Assembly (NCBI GenBank): GCA_025618425.1
Contig: CM046848.1
Location: 32,628,311-32,692,310, forward strand
Reading direction: 5' to 3'
From: Heliocidaris tuberculata
Taxonomy: Eukaryota; Echinodermata; Echinoidea; Camarodonta; Echinometridae
DNA: 64,000 bases
Each line of letters starts with the position of its first letter. Within the stretch, counting starts at the first letter, position 1. Shown here one piece after another: positions 9,714-21,789 of the stretch. A program made the position numbers and the translations under genes. The notes under the pieces were generated by a model, which had not been told where the DNA came from, did not search any database, and worked only from the letters and a program-made list of their open reading frames with translations.

Positions 9714-12138
9714 TGTATGCATCATGACAAGAACATTCGCTTAATAGCTCTGTTCAATGATAAAGAGATATATTAACTTTATATCACCAGACTTCGCTTA
9801 AAAATATAACTGTCATTCGAATTCATTGCTCAAGTTAAAAGCCTAATGCTTTCTTATCACTTTTCTTTCTCTCGGAATATCCCTTCTGTAAAATGGATGG
9901 GTAATAGCCGAGTCATAAGCACTCATCTCTACGGAAAATATCCGTAGAGCTCAGAGGTAAAATATTATGTATGTAATGTAGTCCTTGACAATCTACATGT
10001 GTTCACTCTTTTTTGAAAGCTTACACAATATAATTATTATACGAATTATATAATAATTGTATACTTTCCTAAATGTTGAATAAGAGTGTTGATTTAAAAA
10101 ATGTATATTTCTCAGATAATACCAATTCATAATTCATTAATTAAACTGATTAAAATCAAAACATATATAATAATCCCCAAAGTAAGTTTACATATGCACC
10201 AAAAACAAAAAAATATATTTAAAAATGCTGTTCAGTACAGATTTTAATTATAGACTGTATAGAGCATTACGGTCGTAATTGCGTTATGAAAGAACACAGT
10301 ATATGCTGAACATTATGTTTGAAGACGCTTCATTATTGATTGATATATATACCACAAATTATATGAAATATATCATTATATTATTTATTGTGACAGAAAT
10401 GATCTAATGAGTACAAATATTCAACCAAATAATCTATAAGTCGCGTTACGACTCATTATAAACTCCACTATTAATGAATGAATAACGTAGGTAGTCATTA
10501 AAACAATACCACTAATTGGTATTATATTTACATAACTACGTCCATCCTCTCTTGTTATGTATACAAGGAGAATGGTTTTGTAATCATCCATGAACATAAG
10601 GCGTATCCAGAATTGATTAAAAATGGGGCGAAATATATATGGGATTTAGCCATGGCTGAATCACGCCAGTGCTTCGGGGGGGGGGGGGGGGTGTTAGGAG
10701 CATTCTGCCCTAGCAGGTATATGATTGTGAAAATAGTGAAATTTCCATATAATCTAAGGCATTCACTGCTAATTGTCATTCAAACATGGGCTGAAAACGG
10801 GGGGGGGGGGGGTATCCCTGATCCCCCTATGCTGGACACGCCACTGTGCATGTATAGTTATGCAAAGGTTTTGTCCGTTTTATGCAAGACTTGGAGTCAA
10901 ATTCATGTACCAGCATCCTGAAGAGGTAGTGTAATGAGCAGCGAACAGGAAGCATCGATGACCAAGTAAATTATGGGGGCATGCACGCACTACACGCATA
11001 TACAATATAACTAAATTATATGTATGCCAATTACATACTGATAACATATATCCTGCTGTGTCAGAGGATACGAAAGCGAAACTTGTGAAAATACACGTAG
11101 TCGCATAATCGAAAATTCAAGTGTTGGCACCAGGCCCAGCTTTGTTTATTCATTGATATATACAGTCTTATTCAGCCAAGATGGCCTCGTCAAACAATAT
11201 TTATATAAGAGAGGGCCTTTTATAAACAATTAAATCACCGAAATATCACAATGCTTAGTAATGTAATTAAACCATTAATAAGTTGGTAATAAAATGACTG
11301 ATTATCTAATGTCGAACTGAACTATAAGAAGGTGTGGTATATAGTTCAATAAATTTGTAAAACAATTTTATCAAACATTAACTAGAAGGATATTTGCCTT
11401 ATTGAAAAAGTTTTTTTATCCTTCCAAAATCTTGAATGAAACGTGAGTTTGTATGATACTATAGGCTAATACATATAGAAAATGCTAGATGTATTTATCA
11501 TGCTGGGGATAAAAAGGCGGTAATACTTTAGAACTAATTTTTTGTTCTTCTTCGCTGTAAGTACAATCCACCGTCTGGTGCATTTTCTTTTCTTATCTTT
11601 TTTTCGTGCATTTGTTTTTCAGTTACGTAAAGGAGAAATGTTTTAAACCAGATAGAATTCATACGAAACTAAAACTCTACATGAACGCGATTTCAGATTG
11701 ATTGTTATTATAATGCCTTTTGCCACTACATATATCTTTTTCTTCTGATGATTAAGTATAAGCTATTTCAGAATATAATATTATATGAGCAAAAAAACAC
11801 AAAAAAAACAACAGCATAGCTCATTGAAAATCCACACCATTTCACTAACATTCGACCTAATGAGGAAACGAAGAAAAAGTCTTAAAAGACCAAGTCATTG
11901 CCCTTCTTCGAGATAAATAATTATCCTGTTCTTGTATGATCTGCATAAGTGCATATTTTTGATCAGTGCTCTTTGCGTTAGAACCGTAAAATGCTATTAT
12001 AAAGGAGTCTAATATGCATTAACTTTCTCAACCTTGGTCGAACTTTTTCAAACAGGATGTTAAGTAAATATCATGGCAAGACATGGCATTAGTGTAGTCT
12101 CATTCTCAACATTTTATAGAACGATTATGTTGATGTAA
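9714..12138. other. Gene-free interval; downstream side of FMO
   Basis: AT-rich sequence with no supported gene. 10609-10856 resembles the hAT-like family (GGCGTATCCAGAATTG at the left, TGCTGGACACGCCACTG at the right, two G runs inside), but I found no clean target duplication. On the minus strand the first good AATAAA downstream of the FMO stop is at 11145-11150, so about 1 kb of this interval may be FMO 3' UTR; that is inference. Confidence 0.4.
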
Positions 12139-15100
12139 TCAGGTAAACATCATCAAGAAGATGAGCAAAGGAATAACCAACAACAAGTATTTCGGGAAAC
12201 TGCTCGGTTGGTCTTTTGCTGCAATGGATTTCACTTGGCGTGTCTTGGTCGGTGTGTCTGTGTTATATTTTGCTTTCATGATGGCTTCTCGGGCTCCAGG
12301 CCAGCTATGAGGGCCAACCAGCCTGTAGAAGGGCGGGTAGTTCGGACCGAAGAAGAATTTGTAGGCAAGCGAGGGGTCTGATACGAGGAGGTCCATGAAA
12401 CGGGGCAGGCAGCCAATCTTTGCAGCAACCATATCGCAGTATGGGATGGGTGGAAACTGCAACAGCATTCAAAGAGATAAAGTAAAGAAGAAAAATATAA
12501 GAAAATTGCATAACGACTGGCATGTATTGATATTATTTCACTTACTACATGACTTGCAATGGTATTCCCCTCCAGCTCTATATTCAAGCTTTTAGGAAGA
12601 GAAATGGGTAGTGACGTCATATTTTCTTCCACACCAGCAAAACGCATCTCTTCGGCGGCATTTTCGGTAAAGAAAATATTTGAGTAAAATGTGCTCTATA
12701 ACTCATCCCGTTTTTAAGCAACGTCCTGTTTAGTTAACCGATGTTCTTGAGACATAGCTTGGGTTTAGTCATTGAGGGGAACCGGTTTTACTAGCAGTGG
12801 CGGATCTACATAGGAGGAAAACCGGCCCGTGCCCCCTTTTGAAACCCAACTGGCATACCTTAAGTACACAATTTAAATAAAATGTCCCCTACGGCACTGT
12901 ACCCCCTCTTTTACAAAATTCCCTGCTTACTACGCATGCTAGTTGGATGACATGCGAGAGAACAATGCGAACAAGACAGTAAGGGAAGGGTATGGGAGGC
13001 GCATATCATCTTCTTTTTTCAGTTGTCTCCCCCCCCCCCCTTTCCTTTGCTCTTTCTCTTTGTTTTATCTTTGTTTCTTTTTGTTTGTTCCACCATTCGC
13101 TTGAGGGAAGGACAATGGGGACACGACTATCCTCGTAGCAACGCTGCTGTGTTGTTCTAGGCAGCTGCAGATCTACTTACATGTATTTTGGGGTTGCCAT
13201 ATATCATCTTGAAGATGTTTTTCCTCCTCACAACATCCTCCAGCATCTTCTCCTGACACGGTAGTTCCACCTGCCCCTTGAAGACTTGTACCGCAAGACG
13301 GGCCTGTAGCTCATAGATAGGCCCCTGAGCACCGACCGAGTTGGTAGCACCGACCACAGCCATTGTCTGGTGGGCTAGGCGAGGCGGGAAAACGTGCCAG
13401 TAGAGTTCCAATTCGGCGTATGATTCTAATTTATTGTAAAACGTGAATAAAGAAGGGATCCAGCACGATTTAAGTATTGTCGTGAAATATATATACGCCG
13501 TGTTTAACAAAAACCATGATTTGTCTTTTGAATTCAGTTGAACAATATGCTAACAATGTCAATATTAAGTCACCCCCCCAAAAAAAACAACAAAACAAAA
13601 CAAAACAAAACAAAACAAAACAAAATCTCCATCGACACCTTGGATGCACCTTACAGCAATCTTAATTCAACATAATTATATATTGATCCTGAATGCAAAA
13701 TCAGATACAAGTTAATACAGCTAATTTAAACTTTCTATCAATGCAAAATTTTGGGGAAAAATATTTAGTTCAATATCGATCAAGATGTCAAGGAAAGTGA
13801 GTATGAAAACACTAACCTTGTAGAATAGACTTGTCAATGAAGGGAAATTTGAATTCATAGCCAGTTGCAAAGATCACCGCGTCGACGTTTTCAACCACCG
13901 AACCGTCGACGAAGATGACATCAGTCTCGGTGAAGCGAGCGATATTGGTTTTCGATTTCAGAGCACCGCACCATATCCGAACCTTGTCATTAAAATGAAA
14001 ATTAAACATCAAAATTGGTTGGTGTTTATTGTCGTATAAGGGTAAATTTTTTGATATATACAATTACATCCTTAATTGAGACTCTGGTTCATTTACAGGA
14101 GGAGGGGCGGAGCTGCTGCTGTCCCCGTTTTGTTGTCATTGGTAATACCAATTTTTCAGGAAAACGTTACCACCTATTCGGGCAGCGAGATGACCGAATA
14201 TCGTCATTTTCGAGAAGCGAGATTCTAGAATGATTTTTATGCAAAGGAAATGTTGCCCCATAGCCCCCTCCCAACATCCTTTACAAATGCGCTCGTTGGA
14301 AATAAGAGACATCCCGGACTAGACTACTATTCCTCTTCTAAACCTATCTTCACAGTTGAAAAGTTGCAATAATTTTAGTTGATTCTTGAGCAGTGGCCAA
14401 CTTAACTGGCATACCTTACGTACACAACAAAATAAATTTGTTCCTTAAATAATCTTGCATCAATCCCTGTTCTTGATGAAACCTTCCCTACTCCGATCTC
14501 ATCATTTGACCATGGAACTGGGAGAAGCAAAGAGTGATCTGTCAGACCAGGGAGGTGGAAGAGAGACTGAAGACCAAGACCCTCCATGTCTAGACGATCA
14601 GTAATGAAGGATTTCATCCATCTCTTCCATTGTGACTGAGCAGAAAATTTCGTCAGAAAATTTCTATTCTTTGCGCGTTCTACACATCAGTCCATTTAAA
14701 AAATACTGACTCACCAATGATTTCCACCACTGTATGAAAATTTGGTATTTTTGAGATGGGATGATAGGGTTAGGGTTAGGGCTGCACCCGGTTCCGCGGC
14801 CCATGTCTTAACACTTGAAGCCGTCTTAATCAACATAGCGGATTCTTGAGGATGTGGTTCCTTACCCCTATCTCATCGTTGACCATGAGACTGGTTGAAG
14901 CGAAGAGTGGTCTGTCAGACTGAAGACCAAGACTCTCCATATCAAGACGGTTAGCAATGACGGATTTCATCCATTTCTTCCAGAGAGCTAGCGGTACCAA
15001 CCCCCTGACGCGACGGTTGACATAGGTATCAATGGGCGCTCCGCCGGGACCTTGCCGAGGTAATACTGTGGTGCCTGTCTTCATTGCCAGATAGGTCTGA

Positions 15101-18100
15101 TTAATACAAAGAGAGAAATTGGGAAAATATCGTTATATCATGTTTATAGATCGTGTATTTAAGCTATCGCCTATACGGGAACCGGGTGGTTCCTGGGGAG
15201 CGTTTCATCAAGCGTTTTGTCAGTGATTTTTACCGACAAATTTGCTCTCAGCCAATCAGATGCAAGGATTTCAGTAGCTTATAACAGTTGTCGGATAAAA
15301 ATCACTGACAAAACGCTTGATGAAACGCTCCCCTGTATTAAGCTAATGGGAATGAGAGAATTCAGAGGTCAAAGGGTTAACTTGGGTGTTAACAACAGTG
15401 GGGTAGCCTGGGTCCATCCATTGAGAGGGAAATGGTGTAGTGGGGACCGGGCGCGACCGGGGCGAAACAGGTCTTACTACGTGGTTGAAGCGCGAAGTAA
15501 CAAGATCATCGAATGAGGGGAGGGTGTGACAGGGGGATCGTATCCATGGGAATATGCAGGAAATTCTTTTTATCCGGGGGGGGGGGGGGGCATAACAATA
15601 GGCCCCCCTCCTGATGAATAGAATTGCCTAACACATCTCCGCCACTGATGGTATCACCTTTTCACGCTGGATTCCCATTTCTTTCTCTATCTTTCTCTCC
15701 TTTTTCTTCTTTCTTCAGTTTCGACATTCGATTAACGGTTAACTAGACAAGTTTATTCTTATAAGTAAGCTCTGAAGAAAGTGCGGAAAAGAAATAGAAA
15801 AAAAAATCACGAGAAGTGTCAAACGAACGAATTAGACGCTGGGGGTTGTAGGAAACGAAATATCAGAGAGAAAAGAAAGTGCAATTCGAGTAACGTTCTT
15901 CAATTAAAAAAGAGTTTAGTCTTTAACATGAGCAAAGGTAAAAAGACAACAACCAAATAATACAGATATGTGGGGGAAGAAAACACGAAAACCAACGCAA
16001 CAATAACAAAAGGGATAAAATATATTCTAAGTGTAAATATATCAATCAGATAATGATAAGAGAGAGAGAGAGAATAGAAGAAAGATTGATTACAGAGTAT
16101 AGAATGCTATTCATTAAATTTACCTTGTATACTTCCAAGATTATTATAAAGTTTTATACATTTGTCGACTGTCTCTTCAGATACATGTAACATGATTTTT
16201 TTCCCTCAACAATAGTACAAAAGTGATCAAGAAATTGCTTACACTTTTAGCGTGCCTGCTAGTGTCCACAGCTACATCACCCGCCGAATGGGAGCCACCT
16301 ATATCATACAATAAAAACGGGATGTATAAAGTTAAAACATAATATATATATATAGTAATTAGCCGGTAACGGTTTGCTCTTTGAATTCAGAATTAGATAA
16401 CAATCAGGGTCGTCGCTAGAACATTTTGAATGGGGGGGGGGGGGGGGGGGCGTGACACCCAAATTTTCCAACAAAAATGCTGCACCCTAATCCCCCCCCC
16501 CCCACAAATAATAATAAAAGAAAATTACAGATGTAGAGATCTTGATCATACAGGCCCATTTTCGCAAGGAGGGGGCTGACGCCTTTTACTCGAATAACAA
16601 CTTTTCAATTTCTAAATTTTTGCGAGTGAGCGAAGCGAGCGAACAAATTTTAAAAACTTTTCGTAGTGAAAATGTAGAAGTTACATACAGAAGTTACATA
16701 ATTACCTGGGAACATCGCTACCCAAATATGTGGATATTCTGGCACCTCACTTCGCTGCCTGAATATGAAGTGGTGGTTGCCCGAATATCGGAACTTTGAA
16801 AATCCTCGAAGGGAACGCCTTTTGCCCGAATATTAACTTTCTAGTGTTTTTTTTTCCAGCGAACGAAGCGAGCGAGCAAAGAAATTGACCGGTTTTCCTT
16901 CTTTTTCTTTCCTTCCCTTTTCCCTTCCTTCTTTTCTGTTTGTTTTTGTTTTCCTTTCCCTTTTCTTTTTCTTTTCTTTTATCTTCTCCTTTCTCTTTTC
17001 TCCTTTTCCCTTTCCTCTTCCCTCTCCCTTTCCCCCTCCTTTTTTTTTCCAACAGAGGTGGCGCATTTGCCGACAACAATTTTGAGTGGGGGGGGGGGGG
17101 GAGGGTTGACACCCCCACACCTCCCTCTAACGACGCCCCTGATAACAATAGTCTATTTTAGATTAATGCGGGACAATTAAATAGTTACTACCGGAAGAGA
17201 GATTGAATTCCCTATGGTACACATTCATCATAATGCATGGTTGAAAAGGTACAAGCGTTTGAAAAAGTATAAAGCATTGTTCATGTTTTTGGCAGATCTC
17301 GAAACAAGCGAAAACCTTCGGCACAATATAAGTAAACTTAGAGAGTTATAAAAATAACGATGAAAACTTAGAAAATAATATAACAAGTATTATACCAACA
17401 ACGACGACGGTCTTGCCAGCAAAGTTTTGTCCGTTCTTGAAGTCGCAGCTGTGAACGATGTCGCCTTTGAAGTCATCCATCCCGGGGAATGTAGGAATAA
17501 AGCTTTTGTTATGAAGTCCCGAGCACACCATCACGGCATCGAATACCTCCTCGTTCACCTCGCCGTTCTGGACCTGACTCTTCACATGCCATTGACCTTG
17601 AAAGAAAGGTTACAAGGACGCCTAGATGATTGCTCCATTTGCAACGGGTCAAGAGTTCAGACACTTTTAATTGTATGCGGGACGTCGTTAGAAGGGGAGG
17701 TTGGAGTGACGCCCCCATCTGTCGCCACATTTTGATATTTTTTTTATCGTCAAAAGCAAAAATTTGTGATTTATTTTGCTCTTTTAGTTTTTATTTTTTA
17801 TTTCTTTGCATGTTTGAACCTCTCTAACTGGCAAATTTGAAAATCTGAAGAATTTTTTTTTCTTGCTAGAAAGATTTTAGCTAAACTGGTGAGCAAACTT
17901 GGTTAAAAACCCCCAATTTAAAATATCTAGCGACGTCTATCAATCATAGACCTTCATAACATGAAAGATGAGTGATAGTTATTCTAATCTACATGCTTTT
18001 GACAAATTTGCAAACTTAAATCACACAGAAGTATAAAAATAATCACATCAGGGCCTTAAGTAAATGACAGTATAACAAGAATGATCTTTTAAATAGTTTC

Positions 18101-19496
18101 CAATCTTGAATTCCAATATGGATTCATAGCAGTTCAAGTCAGACTGCTTCCTGTGCAAGTAGGGTAGCTTGAGTCAAGTCACTGAGGGGCACTCGTGTCT
18201 TCGGGGTACTCGTTTATCCGAATGTTCATAATTCCGAAACAAAAATTTCCCATAGCAGGGGGTTCATAATTCCGAACATTATTTTGATGCATTACTCCGA
18301 AGGTTCGTTATTCCGAAGGTTCATAATCAGATAATTCCGAAATGGAAATAGGGTTCGTAATTCCGAAAGTTCGTAATTCCGAAAATGCAATTTAGAGCCC
18401 TATATAACTTTTTTTGGAATTATGAACCTTCAGAAATATGAAACCCTTTTCATTTTTAGAATTACAAACCTTCCGAGTTTCGGAAAAACCATATGTAACC
18501 GTGTTTTCGGTAGCAGTCTTAAAAAGTAGATGGAATGCAAGAGAATAAGGCCTTCGAGTGAGATTAAGGTGTAGAAGGGGTCGTATCATCTTCTTTTTAC
18601 ATTGTCTTCCCCCTCTCTCTTTCAATCTCTTTCTCTCCTGGCTTTCTTTTTCACGTCATTCGATTAGGGGGCACGAAAGCCCCTCCTGTATATCCCACTG
18701 ACCTGTGTTCTCGAAGTCTTCCGTAGGTTCAACACGAACCACTCTGGTATTATATCGAATGCACCGCTCAAGTCCAAAGTGTTTGGCATATCCTTGGTAG
18801 TAGGTGAGAACCTGCTTCCCCTGGATGTATGGTGAGACAGACGGGTCGAATGGGTAGTCACTGAAACACATCATCTCTTTGCTGGAGTTCGTGATGAGAC
18901 AATCGTAGATGGCGCCCCTCGACTCCGTTCCCGGGGCTCTGTCGCCCTCCGTTACCCAAACACCTCCTGTATACATAGATAAACAAAATTGAATACTTTT
19001 AACATATTTGACAAGCAACGCAAAATCAGTCCAAAGCGCTATGCAAAACAAAATAAGCGGGAAAAGGCACACCCAGTGACATGTGATTTTAAAATGTATA
19101 ATTTCTTGATAATAAGGGCCTTCATGTCAAATAAAAGAGGCAAATTTTCTGAACGGAATAACGATGATTTCATTTGAAAAGTTTAAACATACTTTTTAGA
19201 ACAGTTCTAAACTCGCGCATCATTCAAGCATTTTAATTTTTACATGAACATAATTGAATAATACATTGAAAGCATATCAACCCATTTCACATTCAAATTC
19301 CAATTCGAAATTTGTTTTTCACGCACAAAAATGCATTTCTTTAAAAATAAAGGAATAGAGGGAATACACGCAACTACATACCACATTGGCCTGTCTGCTC
19401 GAAACACACAGGTTCGAAACCCTCTTCCAGACACGATTTAGTGGACACCAGACCACTTATTCCAGCCCCAATAATAGCAACTTTTTTCGTAGTCAT
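12139..19496 (-). CDS. Flavin-containing monooxygenase (8 coding exons, 531 aa, complete)
   Basis: FAD- and NADPH-dependent N/S-oxygenase, expected on the cytosolic face of the ER. Coding exons on the minus strand: 19496-19382, 18966-18703, 17596-17396, 16298-16243 (56 nt), 15096-14866, 13982-13817, 13425-13181 and 12456-12139. All have GT donors and AG acceptors, and phases close exactly (1596 nt). Motifs: FAD-binding GAGISG (residues 10-15), [13 protein letters not shown] in exon 2, FMO signature [11 protein letters not shown] (169-179), second Rossmann motif GGSHSAGD (194-201), FATGY (327-331), and a C-terminal hydrophobic anchor (about the last 18 residues). The length matches vertebrate FMOs (about 532-558 aa). 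The second dinucleotide motif has Ser where GxGxSG has its second Gly. The start was chosen because [12 protein letters not shown] places the FAD loop at the N-terminus, and an acceptor lies 17 nt upstream (exon begins at 19513), so a 5' UTR exon should exist further right. Introns carry several MITEs. Confidence 0.93.
14455..14630 (-). pseudogene. Partial duplicate of FMO exon 5 inside the adjacent intron
   Basis: The minus-strand reading [21 protein letters not shown] closely copies [20 protein letters not shown] of exon 5 (14866-15096), and SNDEIGVG copies VNDEIG at the exon end. In between lie an insertion of about 24 bp and a compensating 1-bp insertion that disrupt the core. The copy includes some flanking intron but only the 3' half of the exon. 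A CTCAG acceptor-like site lies just upstream; the donor position reads GTAGGG rather than GTAAGG. Most likely a non-functional tandem duplicate, though an alternative exon is not excluded. Confidence 0.75.
15195..15333. mobile_element. 139-bp palindromic MITE, copy 1 (in FMO intron 4)
   Basis: GGGGAGCGTTTCATCAAGCG at the left end is the exact complement of the right end CGCTTGATGAAACGCTCCCC. The inner arms (TTTTGTCAGTGATTTTTACC) also pair. The central CAGCCAATCAGATGCAAGGA is unique. A second copy in the same orientation is at 55998-56135. Confidence 0.85.
16405..17141. mobile_element. hAT-like MITE, 737 bp (in FMO intron 3)
   Basis: CAGGGTCGTCGCTAG at the left and CTAACGACGCCCCTG at the right are inverted repeats. 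The 8-bp direct repeat ATAACAAT flanks it (16397-16404 and 17142-17149). It contains an 18-G run near 16433, a 13-C run near 16491 and a long TTTCC tract (16900-17050). The open frames here (K/R/G-rich or F/S/P-rich) are low complexity. Confidence 0.8.
18205..18485. repeat. ATTCCGAA-rich inverted satellite block (in FMO intron 2)
   Basis: Repeated TTCGTAATTCCGAA and TTCATAATTCCGAA units run in one direction from about 18220 to 18390. Complementary GGAATTATGAACC units follow from 18415 to 18470. The same family, with the shared landmark AATTTCCCATAGCAGGGGG, is at 23955-24320. Noncoding. Confidence 0.75.
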
Positions 19497-19513
19497 GGCT
19501 TAGTGATGATCAG

Positions 19514-21340
19514 CTGCAAAGTGAAAATTGTGAAGAAAAAAAAAAAGAAAGCATTTTACAGCCAATTTTCTTAAGTGATAGTATTAAAGAGAGAAAGAGG
19601 AGGAACAAAAAAATCCCACCAAAACAACAACAAACAAAAACAACAAAACAAAACAGGACAAGACAAAATACAAATGAAAATGATGTGAAGGCCAAATCTT
19701 GTCATAAATGGGGCGGGGGACGCGACATTTGAGGCAAAGGCTTATAGACTGAGCCAGAAGGGTCTGCGAAGGTACCTCCCCCGCCCCCAAATAAGAAGCT
19801 TTGCATTTTGCAGAATAAAAACTTTAGCATTCTAGTGACGCCCTTGGTAAATAAAACTTGGCATCATTAATCGCCGATTCTGCATGTCGTAGGGCATATT
19901 TGAAATATGTATCCTCTGTCCTCGTTAACCGTCACACAATGAAATCTCTGCCTATATCATAAATGGACAGATAGTCAACAATATTATGCGACTGAACAAG
20001 AAAAATGTTTTTGAATAGTGAAATTTGCATTCTAGAGCACTTAACACGCCCAAAAGTGTGTTGTAGCCTTTAGTGATTATTTCCTAAACATTTCATTTTT
20101 TTTTCAAAGTTGCTGGGAGTGGCATGTATCCCCATCCCCGGATCGCCGCCCCTGGAGAAGGCCCACGTAAACCTGCATGAAAAAAAAAATTCATCGGTAC
20201 AACACAATAAAATGTATGCAAAAGTAAATGAAGTAAAACCAAGATTCAGCTATACGAGAATGTGAGAAAAATGAAGAAAAGAGAAGAAAATACAAAACAT
20301 TGATACCTGATGGGCGGCAAAAGGGCGAACTGTAACATACACGACTCAAAGATATCGAGGCTTACAAATACACGTCATTATGCTATACACGAAATAGACA
20401 AAATGAGAGAGGATGACTCCTTCATTAATTCATAACCACAACGAATGAAAAAACACAAAGCACTGCAATTTGATTTTTTTTTTAATTGTTTCATTTTCAT
20501 TTAATGTCAATTTTACGTGCTGATACTGCTCGACGATTTCCACACTCAGAGATAGGGACTTCCCCGTGTCTTGCTCACGTGTTGTTTCCTATGACGCTGG
20601 CCTCAGACGTGTTTTAAAACCACATCCGTTCTGTACTTTCTGTTCATTGATACAATGTTACTATGGTAATGCTGCTTGGTATATAGCAGTCTGGGCAAGA
20701 TGGCTCTGAAAAAGTTAAGTATAATCCGAAATATGAAATTGCATGATTTATCAATTGCTCAGGCCCGATCGAGAATACATGTCCGGAAATGCGAAATTGG
20801 AAGAGTGGGTGTTCTCTGTGTCGATCAAACATTAAGACAGCTTATATTGCACCATAAACATAAAGTATATATCATTCAGATGTAAATCATTACATTACTA
20901 ATTATTGTACTCTTATATGTCAAATGTTCATAAGCATGATAAAAGAAAAAGTTATTTTAACTTTGTTGTATACCAACAAAGAGTGGGACAAATTGGAAAA
21001 TCTTAAGATCATAATGGTGTACAGTTTCTGAACTCTCTTCCAAAATCATTTAAAAACTATTACACGTTTTCACATTTCAAACTTGAATTGAAAGAATATC
21101 TAAAAATGATTTTTTTAAAATTGTGTGTAAATACTGTGTATATATATTTTGAATTCTTTTTGCAATGTTTTACATTTCATGTTCTACTATACTTGTCGAA
21201 TAAAGTCAATCGATCAATAAATCAATAATTTTCACACTAACAGTGAGTTCCGTACTAACTCAAATAAGCCCGGGAGAGGACATACGCGGAAAAAAAAAGA
21301 AGAAAAAAGATTGATACTAAGTCGTTCCCACCACTTATAA
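19514..21340. other. Gene-free interval upstream of the first FMO coding exon
   Basis: No coding exon recognised apart from the LINE remnant at 20935-21235. An acceptor at 19514-19515 implies that the FMO 5' UTR continues in an exon further right. A CACGTG E-box lies near 20574, but nothing ties it to a promoter. Partial hAT-like debris (GGGGCGGGGGACGCGAC near 19710, GTGACGCCCTTGG near 19835) is present without clear target duplications. Confidence 0.35.
20935..21235 (+). mobile_element. 3' fragment of a non-LTR retrotransposon (LINE)
   Basis: The plus-strand frame reads NGVQFLNSLPKSFKNYYTFS followed by HFKLELKEYLK, which matches the C-terminal tail of CR1/Jockey-like ORF2 proteins (W-N-S-L-P ... 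F-K ... L-K-x-Y-L). It is followed by an AT-rich 3' UTR and an ATCAATAAATCAATAA-type tail near 21215-21230. 5'-truncated, as LINE insertions usually are; not functional. Confidence 0.6.
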
Positions 21341-21352
21341 ATCGTTTCCATC

Positions 21353-21447
21353 AGTGGCGTAGCTAAGATTTTTTACAAGGGGGGCAAATTCTGCTTGAAG
21401 GGAGACCCGTATTTTTTTCTTCTCTCGCCAGCGCTCCAAAACTCGCT

Positions 21448-21492
<45 letters not shown>

Positions 21493-21682
21493 AGCGACAA
21501 TTTTTTTTTTCGCCAGCCCTCAAAAAGTCGCTCAGTGGGGGGAGGGGGGAGTTATCAGATATTTTCCTCCATAATTCTCTGACAAGCAACAACAACAACA
21601 ACAAAAATGTCAACAACAAAAAATTCGAGGAAAAGTTGTCAGGGGGGCACTCTGCCCCCCCCCCCCTCAGCTACGCTAGTGG
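21353..21682. mobile_element. hAT-like MITE carrying a 43-nt G homopolymer
   Basis: AGTGGCGTAGCTAAG at the left and CTCAGCTACGCTAGTGG at the right pair as inverted ends. The 8-bp direct repeat TTTCCATC flanks it (21345-21352 and 21683-21690). G runs without interruption from 21449 to 21491. Interior segments (CGCCAGCCCTCAAAAAGTCG, CTCCATAATTCTCTGACAAG) are shared with the element at 47989-48319, which has the same length to within 1 bp. Confidence 0.8.
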
Positions 21683-21789
21683 TTTCCATCACCTAGTAAG
21701 TCGTGGAACGACTTGGTATTATTATTTTTTGCACATATTATCCTCTCCCTGGCTCCTTAGAGTTCAGACTTCAAGACAAAATGATATCA

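Noticed and set aside
14765..14782. Telomere-like TTAGGG repeats (also CCTAACCCTAACC near 44935-45065)
   Set aside because: Only two to three units each, no array; not interstitial telomere of any size.
15217..15516. 99-codon plus-strand ORF in FMO intron
   Set aside because: First third is the 139-bp palindromic MITE; the rest has no similarity I recognise.
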